Shown here: positions 9,021 to 21,421 of the stretch, one piece after another | Layout of the letters: every line of letters begins with the position of its first letter | Position numbering within the stretch: position 1 is the stretch's first letter | NCBI GenBank assembly: GCA_947359465.1 | Contig: OX375877.1 | Coordinates: forward strand, 71,436,698-71,500,697 | Direction of reading: 5' to 3' | From: Metellina segmentata | Taxonomy: Eukaryota > Arthropoda > Arachnida > Araneae > Tetragnathidae | DNA length: 64,000 nt | Notes under the pieces: generated by a model | The model's database searches: none | The model's input: only the letters and a program-made list of their open reading frames with translations | Told to the model about the DNA's origin: nothing | Position numbers and translations under genes: made by a program

Positions 9021-12000
9021 CCCTCTTTTCTTTTCCATGAGAGTGATTTTTAGTGCAAACAAACCAGACGGAAAGCGAAGATTTTACTTCCAACCAAAAT
9101 GTTCTCGCATAATACATTTTCAAGGTTATCTGAAAATGCAATTTACCACCGTTTTAGCGACATTTAGTGTTTAACCTAATTCGCATTGACCAATCTATTA
9201 TTATGTGTCGATTCGTAATGCATTCTTTGGCATTTTTATCGGTGACATGCTGAAATAGTACTTGAAAAACAAGTGAAACGACGTTAAGTCCTGAATACGT
9301 TCATGAAAGCGCATTTCGTCGTAAAACTATTACCGCCATCTACGTTTAACTTAACAAAAAAAGTCAGCGACAAAGAAGAAAAAGTAATTTTGATCAGCTA
9401 TTTTTTGTGTTTGAAATTATGCAGCTGTTTCTGATTTTAATAAGATTAAAGAGAGAGGGAGTATAAAAATTTCATGGAACAAAATACACTAAAAAAAATT
9501 TCCAATAATCATGTCAAACAACTGTACGATGCAATTAAATTAGCATGTGCTTAATGAAAATTCACCATTCATATATTTTGCTCGTAAAATGTACTATAAA
9601 ACGCCATTTATCATAAATGTCAGAGGCTTCTTTTCTGAAGAGCTGTTGCAATACGAAAAAAATTCCTATCCAATTATTTAAATGTACGTAATTAAAAGCG
9701 TTCAATCACGTTCCTTTAAATCATAAACAAAAGTTTATCAGTTAAAGTTGTCCGTAACAAAATGTTTTGTCTGTAATTGTGCTTACAGTCAGTGTACGAA
9801 TTATTGCTTTCTTATTGACAACTTGAAAATTATCGTTCATTTCATAGTAGGGTTATGTGAAATGAAAAAAAAAACGTAATTAGGTTCAGGGGTTTAAGTT
9901 ATGCATGATATAAAACGACATTCAAATGCTTTGGTTAAAATTTTAATATTGTGAAAGTTCAAGACCCATTTTAAAGACGCCACTTTGAAGGGCGCGCGCG
10001 CGATTGTGTAATCTCTTAATATTGTATCTTTGAAAATCTGTTTTTCAAAAACCACTTAACGAAGACAAATATATAAAATATTTTTGCAATCTGAAAATAT
10101 ATATTTATCTTTTAGAAACAAAAATTTTAAACACCGTATTTAGCCTACAAATTAGTTGTAAAAATGAAAAGTTATCAATTTTGACAGAATTAAACGTTTC
10201 TCTAGTTAATTAAACGTCAGATTAAAGGATCTAGAGAAACGTTTATTACAGGGATTGCTGAATTTCATACCAGTTACAGTGTTAGTTTTGAAAAAATTAC
10301 TGCTGAAATTTGGAAGTCGGGCTTTCACTTTTCAAATAGGAAAATAAAATTACAAAGTCACGATTTTCTACTCTAAATAGGCATACAAAATCAAATGAAG
10401 AATAGCTCTGACGAAAAAAATATTTCAGAAGAATATAGTTTAACATGTTTATTATCGTAAAAAAAAATTCAGAATTACCTTTAAGTCTTAAAGCAGCAGT
10501 AACAAAATCGGTAAACACAAGAACTCTGTGTCTGCCAATCACCAAACTAACCAACTGTTCTCCTTTACTAGCCTTAATTCATATTGGCCTAAGATGGACT
10601 GCCATATTTAAAAATTGTCGTCACTGCTACGATAGTTATTATTGCTAGCTGTTGAGATTCTTGAATTCGATTGGGGATTTATGGAACTAGATCCAGAAAC
10701 TGACATGCAGCGCCTAGGATTCAGAAATGCAGAGAATCAAATAATTATTTAAAAAGCGGAAACGTTTTAACTTATGCATTATGGACGCTGCAAGAAGTTT
10801 TAGTTGATTATCTTTTCAAATTCCTTTTAATCTGAAAAAAGTCTCTTGTTCAAGTTTGCAGCATTTTCTGAAGTTAAAATGTGGCCTAACTTTCCAACTC
10901 CTCGGATGTTTCCATTTCATAAGTGAAGACATTTTATAAACCATCTTACGCTAATCTCAACCAAAACTGACAACCCTCTCATACCCAAACCGACCTATTT
11001 GACCAGAAATATCTTACAAAGAAGTAGTTTTAACATAATAGATCTTGTGGTAAAAGAAAAAAGGGGGAAAAAAAAATTCTGAAAATTTTCTTCCATTTCA
11101 CAGTTTGAAAGATCCAGAATTTAAAGTTGTTTTACTCTCTTAGCTAGATATTGTATTTCATGTTTAATAATACTTAATACTTACAAAACATGTATTTAAT
11201 ATTTACATTTGATGAGAATATAATAAAAACTTTCAATAACAAAATTAAATTTCCATCGACTAAATGACAATTTCACTGTTGGAACACATTTTGGATTAAA
11301 AAAGAAAAAACGGGGTTCGCCATAGCAATTTCAACTGAAATTCTGTACGTCTATACCATAATAATAATGATTTCATTCTTATAGAGCATTTTTAACATCA
11401 AGCAATCTTAAACTTAACTAAAGTAAGTCACATTTCCATCTAGTTAAAAATGTTTCTCGGTCAGAAATAAGTAAAACACGTGAATAAAAATTCAGGAAAC
11501 GTAATCTTGTTTTTATACTGTTTGGAAGTTTTGATGTTTTTGGAATTTTTCCTCACTTTTAAATATGCATTTCAAAAAATTTAAACTCATATTTCTTACT
11601 TAATTTTACTTTTTAAATGTATTTTTTACTAAGGAATAAAAATTCAATATTAATCAAATTAGCCACGCTATTTGCTTTAAAAAGTTCTTCATTACGAATA
11701 ACTTTTTATGTTATTCTTTCATTTAGAGAGATACCAAGCAATTTGAAATTTGTTGCAAAATTTCTATTTTCGTCAATCTCTCAGAAGGATAGCTACATAT
11801 TGTAATGAGAGAGGACCACTTCGTTTCTTGTTCTATAATATGTTTACCTATCTGTGAAAGTACCTTAGAATCAGGCGAATGGAAGACGTTTTGAACTTCG
11901 CAGTAATATTAAGCCTTTTTCTTGTACACTTTAAATTATGGTTAATACATCAAAAATATTTCTATACTATATACCCTCATGGTCAAAAATTTGTAATTCT

Positions 12001-12349
12001 TGTCTGCGAAGGTAAATAACGTTTTGTTAAGCACTACTTCTATTTACCATCAAGTCCGTACGAATGGAAGCAGTCACCTGTTTTTCATTCTGTTTCGATT
12101 CTGATTTCCCCGCAAGGTGATTGTAAAGCAGTTATTGTCTTAAAAAAACCCTTTTAAGGTTTCCAAAGAAAACCTCTGACGTTACTGCGTCATTTTCACT
12201 CCAATGGTGATTTGATTTTGATCTTTTCGTATGAGAGAGACGAAATAGTATTCTATTTTAAATTTTTACATTCAACAGAGTAATGTCGAGTCACAACTTC
12301 TTCCGCAAAACTGCTTCTATTATACCATTACACCATTGCGTAGATGGAA
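9021..12349. other. AT-rich intronic spacer
   Basis: I see no exon, transposase or RNA gene here. Short open frames on both strands (for example 10297-10648 and 11617-11805) have AT-driven composition and no recognisable motif. Confidence 0.6.
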
Positions 12350-12518
12350 TACAGGTAACCCTCGTATAGTACGGTACTTCTATAATTCGGATTCTCTACA
12401 ACACGGTACCAAAATTGCGGCATCCCTCATATAATACGCCTAGGTTCTCCATATTACACGGTTTACAATAGCAATCATTATATAAATAAGAATGGAATGT
12501 TTATTTGTACATTGAATA

Positions 12519-13934
12519 CACTCAAAACAAAAAAAATCGACGCATCAAGAAGGAATCATCCGATTGCTTTGAAATTTCGCATGTAAAAATGTTTTGACCA
12601 AATACGCAAATGATTAAAATTTGGTGTCCAATGGATGAATAGTGCGATCTCCAGCGCATCGGTACTGCGAATCCAGCAGATGTATATAAGGAGTTGTTCT
12701 TGAACTGTTGTTAAAAATTTCTGGTGCATTGCGATTTAGGATACCTTTCAACGACTGAAAAAATGCCTCGCTCCAGGATTCGAGCTCATTACGAGCAACT
12801 TTCAGAGTTTGAAAGAGGTCGTATCATTGGATTGAAAGAGGCAGGTTGGGCAAATCGGAGAATCGCTCGTCATGTGAGTCGAAGCGATGCGGCGATAAGA
12901 AGATGCTGGCAAGAGTGGGTGGACAATGGCAGATTTCAGCGTCATGATGGTAGCGGCCGACGTAGGGCCACAACAGATCGCGAAGACAGAGTGATTGTCA
13001 GATCAGCTGTCACAGCGCCTGATTCATCGCTATCAACCATCAGTCGTGCGACCCACACACGAGTGTCCACCATGATCATTCACAGACGGCTGAGAGAGCG
13101 AAATCTACGCTCGTACCGACCGTTACGCCACCTGCCACTCACGCCTGCACACTGTCGAGTCAGATTACAGTGGTGCTTGGCTCGATGATATTGACTGGGG
13201 ACGTATAGTCTTTAGCGACGAATCCAGCTTCCAACTGTGTCCTGACGATCATCGAAGACGTGTCTAGAGACGCCCAGGGCAACGTGCCGATCCTGCTTTC
13301 ACTATTGCACGCCACACGGGCCCTCAACAAGGAGTTATGGTCTGGGGTGCTGTTTCCCTTGATAGCCGGACCCCTTTGGCCGTCATTAGAGGTACACTTA
13401 CTGCACAGCGGTGCGTTGACGACATTTTGAGACCTGTTTTGCTACCGTTCCTTTCGCAGTACCGTTCCTTTCGCAGTACCGTTCCTTTACCAGTTTTTCA
13501 TCAAGACAATGCCAGACCACATACGGCACGTGTTGCTATGAACTGTCTTCCAGCTTGTCAAACACTTCCTTGGCTAGCCAGATCACCAGATCTCTCTCCC
13601 ATCGAGCATGTCAGGGATATGATGGGAAGGTGGCTGCTCCGGTTGGGAATATTGATGACATAGTCCGACAATTGGAGCAAATTTGGCAAGAAATACCGCA
13701 GGAGACCATCCGGGAGCTTTATCGGTCTATGCCACGCCGTGTGGCAGCTTGCATCCAGGCTAGAGGCGGGTCAACACCTTATTGAGTTCGTTACTGTAAT
13801 AAAACTCTGAAATAAATCATTCAATTGTTCTGAAATTTTAATCATTTTCTATTCAGTACGAAATTTTCCTATCCACCAATTTTTGTCTCCGTCGGACAAC
13901 TCCTTGGTGCGTCGATTTTTTTTGTTATAGAGTG
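12519..13934 (+). mobile_element. Tc1-like transposon, innermost layer of the nest
   Basis: The termini CACTCAAAACAAAAAAAATC (left) and CACTCTATAACAAAAAAAAT (right, minus strand) continue as CGACGCAYCAAGRAG. TA precedes the left end; the right flank is TG, read as a decayed TA. The length is 1.4 kb with one broken transposase. Confidence 0.9.
12763..13785 (+). pseudogene. Tc1-like transposase pseudogene
   Basis: The ATG at 12763 opens a good N-terminal two-HTH region (QLSEFERGRIIGLKEAGW, RRCWQEWVDNGRFQRHDGSG, then TIHRRL-like MIIHRRLRERNLRSYRPL). A short deletion puts TGA in frame at 13186. The first catalytic block (VFSDESSFQLCPDDHRRR, about 13210-13262) lies in a second frame and is followed by TAG where the family has Trp. 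The second Asp block (QDNARPHTARVAMN, about 13505-13543) and the third (SPDLSPIEHV, about 13580-13612) follow in another frame. A last shift gives ETIRELYRSMPRRVAACIQA and a stop at 13785. A 17-bp unit (TTCCTTTCGCAGTACCG) is tandemly repeated at about 13448-13485. Full length would be about 340 residues. Confidence 0.93.
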
Positions 13935-14844
13935 TGTTTTAGACTCATTTCATGTTTTCTATCCGTTTTGGACTCTTCTGCTGTTAAATCCGCCTCTTGC
14001 GCGTTTGGTGTCTGTCTGTCCGTCCATTTGTCTATCTGTCTGTCCATCTGGCTGTTTGTATGTCCACCCATTTATCTGTTTATATGTGTGTGCCCTATAC
14101 ACGTCCATACGGTACATTTTCATGAAAATTGTGCTTTCCATATAACACATATTAACAGTCCTTTGATTTCCATACAACACGGTACGCATTATCAAATATA
14201 TATGACCTCTGAGTTTTGGTTAGCACAGTTTCTATATAGCACGAGCATCCTATAACATGATTCCCATATAGCACAGTACGCAATATCAAAATTTGTGGGA
14301 CTTGTAAGTTTAGTATAACACGGATTCTCTATAGCACGGTACCAATTATCCGTACTATACGAGGGTTACCTGTATAAGACTAGTATATCTAATGTATCAG
14401 TGCTACTGAATTCAGAATTTGATCTATATCTTGATCTTACCCGTTTGTAAAGGCATAGTTAGAAAGAGTGTATACACCAATGGGGAAACTGCATGAGGAA
14501 TTTACAAACGGGTGAATTTACTATTTACAACCTTATGTACCGTACTCGTTCCTACTTTTTAAAAACATAGTCCCCTATACTATGGCTGGACTGGGACAAA
14601 AACTTATAGTAGTGACTATCCGAATTTCGATTTGCCAATGAACGATACCGCACGGGTCGAAATTACGAAGACGGGCGCTTGGAGACCTATACACCGACCC
14701 ACCTTTCGATTTGCCTAAATTTATTTTGAGACTTCTGTTCTACCTACTACATTTAATAGAAATAGCGCTACACATTACTGAAAATCAAAATATCTTACAA
14801 ATGTTTACACAATTACTAATTCAGCCTTAACAGCATTTCTAACG

Positions 14845-14848
<4 letters not shown>

Positions 14849-14918
<70 letters not shown>
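14849..14918. repeat. (TA)n microsatellite
   Basis: About 70 bp of uninterrupted TA. Confidence 0.98.
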
Positions 14919-14920
<2 letters not shown>

Positions 14921-15347
14921 CGAGCGAAAGCTACCACTCACCAATAAAACGTCGCTACGGAGACTAACATAAGATACTCAACAAAGTATTTGTAATCAAC
15001 TTTGCGTGAACCAACTTTGAGCACTATATTTATACAAAACAGCTGCTTAATAAAATCCTCGATTAAACAGTTATTTGTTTATGTCTGGCTTCGTAAATTT
15101 GATGCAGTTCAAAATTTTGGAGATCTCAAAATTTATTGCAATTTGAATTTTTAAAATTTAGGAGATCGCAAGAAGGTAGGTAGTTATTTAATTAACGTCA
15201 CACTGGATGAACACAACGGATTGTTATCGACGGATCGCATTGAAGTGTGAAATCATCTACAGGAAATAAAAGGCCTTAAAAAATCCTTTTCACGTTTAAA
15301 ATTCTCTAGGTGGCCGTGATGAAGTGGAGTCAGCTGCCAGCCCCTTT

Positions 15348-15753
15348 TGGTAGCATCACACCAACGGCGACAAAGACAAAAAACAGGTCTCTTCGCTATT
15401 GCGCATGCGTATTACAAACAAATTTTGTTTCTCCCGGTTTGTCTGTCGCTGCGCTTTCAAGACTTAGAAGAAGTACAACTTTTGTCTCTGTCACCATGCC
15501 GACATCCAATCAGAATAAAGATTGTGACTCTTGATACGTGCGTTTTTGTTGTAAAATGCGTTTTATTAAACGCGGACGCCACCTGTAAGCCATCTTGCAG
15601 AATCAGAAGCGGAAATGAATGTTTTGCTTCCGAAAAAGAAGATTATGCGCATGCGTAAATTAAATTGCTGTCGCTAGCGGTGTGAAGGCTTTTTTTTAAG
15701 GCGACAAAATGTCGCCTTTCTATATTGCTGTCGCCGTTGGTGTGGAGTCACTA
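15348..15753. mobile_element. MITE with CACACCAACGGCGACA termini
   Basis: The left end reads ATCACACCAACGGCGACA and the right end on the minus strand reads CTCCACACCAACGGCGACAG. A third partial inverted copy (ATTGCTGTCGCTAGCGGTGTG) lies just inside the right end at about 15663. There is no transposase. The termini resemble PIF/Harbinger-type MITEs, but a clean TTA duplication is not visible. Confidence 0.65.
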
Positions 15754-16106
15754 TTAGTGACAGAAAATTGAAACTCGCGCCTTAACAAGGAATTTGCATT
15801 TTTTGTATGATCTCTACTAGTTTCCCCCTTACCCAATTAGCCGTGTCTGTACAAAAGAATGAACTATTTTCGCACAATTGAATGTGAATATTTATAAATA
15901 ATTACTATTCAGATAAAAGAAAAAAAATTGGCAGTGTGAAAATTTTTGGTAGGGTGTAGCAAACAAGACACATCCGTAAATCTCTCTCTCTCTTCGAAAC
16001 GCATTATTTATATTAAAAAAAATTCAAGAGATTTTATTGTTTCCCTTTAGATTGATTTCTCCGGTTAGTTTAAGTAATGTGCTTAATATTTTTGTCATTG
16101 TTTCAG

Positions 16107-16171
16107 GTGATCCGAGTGGCACATCTTCTGTTCTTGTCCGACTGATAGTTTTCTTTGGAATTGTATGCATT
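16107..16171 (+). CDS. Tetraspanin, coding exon 2 (residues 26-47)
   Basis: Acceptor TTGTTTCAG and donor ATT|GTAAGT are both strong. The exon is 65 nt: two bases complete Gly26, then 21 codons read DPSGTSSVLVRLIVFFGIVCI. From Val34 on, this is the first half of transmembrane segment 1, with a single Arg at 37. The frame is open only in the phase that exon 1 supplies; the other phases hit TGA within the exon or give no sense. It ends in phase 0, as exon 3 requires. Confidence 0.8.
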
Positions 16172-17107
16172 GTAAGTAATATACGTCAGATTCTTGTGTC
16201 ATTCTTTCAAATATAGTTTGATCGTTTCAAAGTTGCACAAATTCTAATGTTTAAATACTTTTACCTCTAGTACACTTAACTTGATTATATCGTCGGCTTA
16301 GAGCAGAAATACATTAACTGATATAAAAAAATAATAATAAAATAAAATAAACGTCATTATTATTACTTTTTCACAACTACCTATTCTATACGGCCCGCGA
16401 CTTCATTAATATCTTAAAGTTTAGCCCGCAAGTTTCCAAAGGTTGCCCATACCTGTTTTACACAATATTTAAAATATAAAAGTTTCAAATAAAATGAGTT
16501 GACTTTTTTGGTTCAAATTACTGAGACCAATGTCCTGTATAATTTTTGCTTCTGATATTAACATTTTATTATTTTTATACTTAATAAAAAACCAAACTTT
16601 AAGGAATATTTAAGCTATACCGATTATTTTCTTTAGGAGGATAAAATAAAACGATAAAATATTTCAAATATAGCTGTAATATCTAAAAGATGCTTTATAG
16701 TAAAGGGCCAATGTTACCCACAGTTTGTATGTAGTTTTGACCCATCTTATCTTTTATAATTTGAGATGAAAACAAAGAAATTTTAATATAACGATTACAT
16801 CATATCGTATAATGTAATACTCATAATTTTATTTGATTATACCATGGTATATCACCAAAAAATCTTCTGGTGGTGGGTGTAAAGTTCAGCACGAAAGAGA
16901 AAATGAGAAAAAAAAAAAACCCGGTACAGCTTTGATTGACACGAAATGTGGCGGGAAAGTAGCAAATAGGTTTATGCATGAAACAAAACAAAGAATTAAA
17001 TACAAAGATTTTAACAATATCGAATTTTTAGAAATTATAAGATGAAATCATATTGGGGTCATTAACAAAATGATGTTTAAATCCAAAACAAATAAACAAA
17101 ATTGACA

Positions 17108-17340
17108 TTAATAGGGTATGTGACCACCCCTCATCCTCATACAAAGTTTACAGCGTGTGACCATGCTTTCCATGAGGTGATCAACCACCCCAGAGTCAAG
17201 TAATTGCCACTGCTCCTGTAGAGCAGTTTTCAACTGTGTGAGAGTAGCTGGAGTGTGTTAAACGTGCAGATACAGCACGATCGAAGGCATCATAAAGATT
17301 TTAAATGGGATTAAGGTCGGGCAAGTACGCCGGCCAATGA
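17108..17340 (-). pseudogene. Tc1-like transposase fragment, C-terminal part
   Basis: The minus strand reads HWPAYLPDLNPI, then a stop exactly where the third catalytic acid stands in the family (GAA to TAA, near 17307), then NLYDA. After a shift it ends VDHLMESMVTRCKLCMRM RGGHIP, the usual C-terminal pattern, near 17118. Only about a third of a transposase remains and no terminal repeats are seen. Confidence 0.75.
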
Positions 17341-17828
17341 TTTTGAAACTCAAAAATGAAGCATGCTCCTTCGAAAAACATCGACCGAGTGAGATTGACG
17401 AGTTGATTGAAGCTATATTGAAACATCTATCAATCGAAACCGTCAATATTACATGGACAGTAACATTGATAGTCTAGGGACCGCTTAAAGTATCCGAACA
17501 TGTCAAAAAAAGTCATTTTTTAACAAAACTTTCAGAAAAGTTTTTGATCAGTTTGATGGGCACTCCTGGGTACTTTGTAAAAGGAAAAAAAAAGTGAACA
17601 AATTAGAGAGTGGGGATTTTGGAAGGAAAAATATCGCCCACTGGAACTTGTTACTGGAACTTGCCCACTGGAACAAGTTAACCAAAAATAATATTACCAA
17701 AAATAAAACCAAATGAAAGAAAAAAAAAGATGTACTAATTTAAAGACTAAGTTACTGCTGCCATATCATGTCCATACTTCAGCAGGAAATGCACCAGCCC
17801 AAAAATCCACCTAATCGCCTCTCTGTGG

Positions 17829-20035
17829 CTAAATGCAATTTTTGCCGTTTTCGTGGCAGCGCGCGTGAAATTGAGTCCTAAGGGGACATCGGGTAGCATA
17901 GTGGAGAAAGGATCCTACCGACTCACAAGCACATAGATCTGTTTCGCTTTGTCCGAAACGGAAAAGGTACAGTCGGAAAGGGGCCATGTAAAGAACATAA
18001 GTTTCCTGTCTCGAATCACAGTGTGGCAGGATAAAGGACCTCGGAAAGGGGTTGCCCAGTATCCTATTGTTCCCATACATCTCTCCATCTCGTATATATG
18101 CGTTCCCTCAAAAGTGCTTTAAGGTGGCTGGTTGGTTTTGAGATGTGGAATGGAATGGAAACAAAGGGGTCATTTGCTGCGGCTTTAGCTAGGGAGTCTG
18201 CTTCCTCGTTTCCCTCCTGTCCGGTATCGGCTTTAATCGAAAAAGTAGAAATGGAAGGACAGTTGGAGAGGATGTCCTGGATTTCACGTACGATAGGTTT
18301 TTCGTGGATCTTGTTAGCTATTGCTTTTTCTTTTCAGACCCACCCCGAGTTCGCTCGCCGGATACTTAGAGCGTCTTATGACTCGGAAGGGAGGTGGAGG
18401 ACCCCCACAACCGCACGCCGTATTTATTAAAACTCAAAAATATTCTTAAAATACAAGTGGCAACAGGCCAGAATATTAAAAATAAACAAGAACATCGGTA
18501 TATCGTCGGTACTGGACCACAAACTGTTATTACAGAGCAATAACCGAAGTATGACATTGTTTGAAAGTGCAAAAGGAAAACAAACAAATACTGAACATAA
18601 ACAAAGACACAAATTGATGACATTGATTATTAATTGACATTGATTATAATTAATAATATTATGACATTAATTGACGACATCAACTTATGACAATTCCAAT
18701 AAATAAAACGATGGTTTAAAAAAAGTTCTAAAAAAGGTCAAAAAGTTCTAAAAAGTTAAAATGGGTCAGAACATAGTCTTAGGCCCCTTCAATAAAACCA
18801 AGGTAGACGGAACACGAGAAGATCATGAAACCACCAGGCCCCCAGGCACAGAGCAAAGTGGGGACGGCACCACTTGACCAGGAAATAACCAAGTAAATTT
18901 TAAAAAATCTAAAGGGATAAAATATTTCAATTAGATTTAAATCCACATAAAAAAAAAAGAGAAAAAAAAAAAGAAAAATAGAAAGCTTGTAGCTATTGCT
19001 TTAATGAAGGCTTGACTACCAGTGTAAAGTGCAGCTGAACTGAAATCTTGTAGTGATTTAAGGGCTTCTGTGATTGACAAAGGCTTTTTGATGTAATAAC
19101 TATTACATCGAGTCCAAAGTTCGCACATCTTAAGGTTGCATGTTCAAATGAAATTTAAGTGCAATTCCAGTTCTATTTTAACATCTATTTGTTAAAAAAG
19201 ACAGGACACCAACACAATGACAATGAAACAAAGAGAATGGATAGGTCCATTCCAACGTTGTCTTCCTTCGACCACGTTCCAAATCAATCTGGCGAATTCC
19301 CCATCGGGTAGGGAAGATGCTCGTTTCAAATTCCCTTTCATAGGGATTATCACAAGATCTGTGGCTAAGTTGCCACATCCTTCGGCCTAAAAAACACTAC
19401 ATTCATCCGGTCGAAAGCTCCATTTCTTGTCACTAATGTCGTAGGGGTGGTGACAAATGCTGCTCTTACTCCTGGTGCCGTTCTGGAGCCGTCAGTGTAG
19501 GCCTGGACTTGTCCTAGTTCTTGTGGGAGTTCCTCAGTCCATGACATTTTAGTGGGGTAGCTTTGGAGAGCTGGATGGGAGGTCCACGTCATGATTTTGT
19601 GTTCGTATTGCTCAAAATAGAGGACTTGACCACCAAGAAGAATGTTTTTCTCAAATCTAAGAATTTTAGACGACTGCTTCTGCTTCAACTTGTGAGATGA
19701 AGTGGCGGGATGACCGTTGCATCACAAAGCGTTGACGTGAGGGTTGTAGAATAAGCCCCAGAAATATTAAGCAGAAAGTACCGCTGAATTGATGCTAGTG
19801 ATTCGATGTTTCTATGGGTGAGGTTGGAGCCCCAGATGGAGGCCGCGTACATGATTGTTTTCTCTGTAACGGCTTTGTAAAGGGTTTTCCTATGATCTGT
19901 GCCTATTCAGGAGTTTGGACCCGCAATTCTACTCATGCATCTTTGGAGGTTTATGGCCTTTTCTTTAAGAGACTTCGGAATCGATTCAGAAGGTCTTATA
20001 GTATGGCCATGCAAAATGTTTTCTCTTTCTGATAA
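17829..20035 (-). pseudogene. Non-LTR retrotransposon (LINE) fragment: RT tail and RNase H
   Basis: Read on the minus strand from about 20035. An RT-thumb-like stretch contains KTLYKAVTEKTIMYAASIWG (about 19830-19890) and IESLASIQRYFLLNISGA. Then RNase H starts with QAYTDGSRTAPG (about 19480-19510). After an interruption, its end KADTGQEGNEEADSLAKAAA (about 18165-18225) and a downstream Cys/His stretch CACESVGSFLHYATRCPL (about 17870-17925) follow. The family order is RT, RNase H, then a C-terminal CCHC-like end, so all pieces come from one ORF2. The catalytic RT half is missing and several frames are used. The clade (R1/I/jockey-like) is not resolved. Confidence 0.75.
18430..19360. other. 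Sequence interrupting the LINE fragment
   Basis: The RNase H domain is split here. About 0.9 kb of AT-rich sequence with no recognised coding lies between its two halves, presumably an insertion. No clear terminal repeats or target duplication are visible. A purine-rich poly-A-like run lies at about 18950-18980. Confidence 0.4.
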
Positions 20036-20934
20036 TTAGTTTTTGAGCTGCATGAAATTTTCGCGATTATTAGAGATCCTTCGCACGAAGGAGATCGATC
20101 GCTCAGACTATTCTGAAGGCGACTTAACTTACATAGAAACCTTAGGAGCATTTCACACGGGAAGACTGGCAGGAGTCCGGTATGAGAGACCAAAAAATAG
20201 TCGCCAAGGAAGTTCAGTCGTCAACGACTTTTTTTGTTTGAAGGAGTCTGATGTTACATTGCGAGGTGTTGCGTCATTCACACGAGAGAGAGACCATCTT
20301 CTGTCCATTTTTGATTCCTAGCCATATCAGCTGATGTTCTGAATTTATTTTCCTTGTTTCTTAGTCTTATATTTTTCTTGTTTTGGAAAGTTAAGATGGT
20401 GATAAGTTAATTACTGCTTTGCAAATGCAGCCTGCATTGTGGGAGAAAACTCATGAAGATTATGCGAACAAAATAAAAAAAATAAGAAATCGCATGGAGA
20501 ACGGTGATGGTGTTTATTTATGGCGAAGAAATGCAAAAATGTGACAAACTAAAGAAAAATATGCTTAATAAGTTATTTATTTTTTTCTTACAATAGTTTA
20601 GCATTAATTTATGTTGACAAACTATAGTAAGAATACGAGGTATAAAAAAGTAAATGACAAAACGATAGCTTGATAATATTTTAAATAAGTTACATTAATT
20701 TCTTATAGTAATTTAACATCAATTTATGTTAATAAACTAATAGTAAGAATACGAAGAAGTCAAAAGTAAGCGACAAAAAACGGTGACTTAATAATATTTT
20801 AAATAAGCTGTTGCATTATTTTATAATATTTTCATACACTGCCATGGCCAAATCGCCTTCACTTACAAAATACAGACGGAAACCGTTGGCTCAGGTCAAG
20901 TGTAACTATTAAAAACATTATTATCATCGTTTTC

Positions 20935-21185
20935 CAATAAACTGGTGTGCGTTAAGGTGTCTTCGTGCGAATACCCATCCCTCATTCGTATGAAAATATG
21001 CAGAATTACGAATGCTTTTATTATGTCAATTGCAAATCAATATTAACGCTCAATGGTCTAAAGAAAATCCTCCATTTGTTAGTTAAAATACCAAAAGAGC
21101 ATTCAATGAACTGGTGGTCTCTAGAAAGGCGGTAATTAAATACTCTTTTATTCAGTGGTAAATTTTTTCCACCATAGTGACCTCA
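20935..21185 (-). pseudogene. Harbinger (HARBI1-like) nuclease remnant
   Basis: The minus strand reads LPLNKRVFNYRLSRDHQFIE, then CSFGILTNKWRIFFRPL, between about 21175 and 21055. This is the region around the third catalytic acid of PIF/Harbinger nucleases (N-x-R-x-S-R-x3-V/I-E-x-x-F-G). Stops follow. The rest of the nuclease and the companion Myb-like protein are not found. Confidence 0.78.
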
Positions 21186-21247
21186 ATGTTAACGACAGCC
21201 TTTCTCGTGGTGGTATGATGTCTCTCATATTTGTGTTCTGCTTCTTA

Positions 21248-21421
21248 GGCTCCGTTCACATGAGGCGCGTAAAATGCGCTTTTGGTGAGGCTATCAGGGT
21301 CCCGCTCTTCAAGGTTGCAAAGATAGATACTTGAATTAGAGGAATAAATAAACATAACTTAATGGCGGGACCTTGCTAGCTTCCCCATACGCGCGTTGAA
21401 ACGCCTCATGTGAACGTGGCT
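21248..21421. mobile_element. Harbinger-type MITE nested in the Harbinger element
   Basis: It is 174 bp. The left end GGCTCCGTTCACATGAGGCG and the right end (minus strand) AGCCACGTTCACATGAGGCG are inverted repeats, flanked by TTA at 21245-21247 and 21422-21424. It has no coding capacity. Confidence 0.9.

Larger units (their letters stand above)
12477..14140 (+). mobile_element. Helitron-like fragment, middle layer of the nest
   Basis: The outer pieces (12477-12518 and 13936-14140) match, in order, the 5' end of the Helitron at 60245-61890 read on the minus strand. Shared blocks are ATAAATAAGAATGGA, TTTGTACATT, TTTTCTATCCGTTTTGGAC, CGTTTGGTGTCTGTCTGTC and TGCCCTATACACGTCCA. The Tc1-like element interrupts it. 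No 3' hairpin or CTAG end is evident, so this copy is truncated. Confidence 0.7.
12352..14372. mobile_element. Tigger/pogo-like element, outer layer of a nest
   Basis: The left end CAGGTAACCCTCGTATAGTA and the right end read on the minus strand, CAGGTAACCCTCGTATAGTA, are identical for 20 bp. Both are flanked by TA (12350-12351 and 14373-14374). Subterminal repeats such as TATAGCACGGTAC and ACACGGTACC recur near both ends. No transposase of its own remains. Its interior is occupied by a Helitron-like fragment and a Tc1-like element. Confidence 0.88.
4872..16106 (+). other. Tetraspanin intron 1 (11.2 kb), transposon-rich
   Basis: It contains the mariner, SINE, pogo-like, nested Tigger/Helitron/Tc1 and MITE insertions listed separately. 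The stretches 4920-5160, 6370-6475, 6800-7360, 9021-12350 and 14375-15347 are AT-rich with no coding signal that I can support. A (TA)n tract lies at 14849-14918. Confidence 0.7.
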
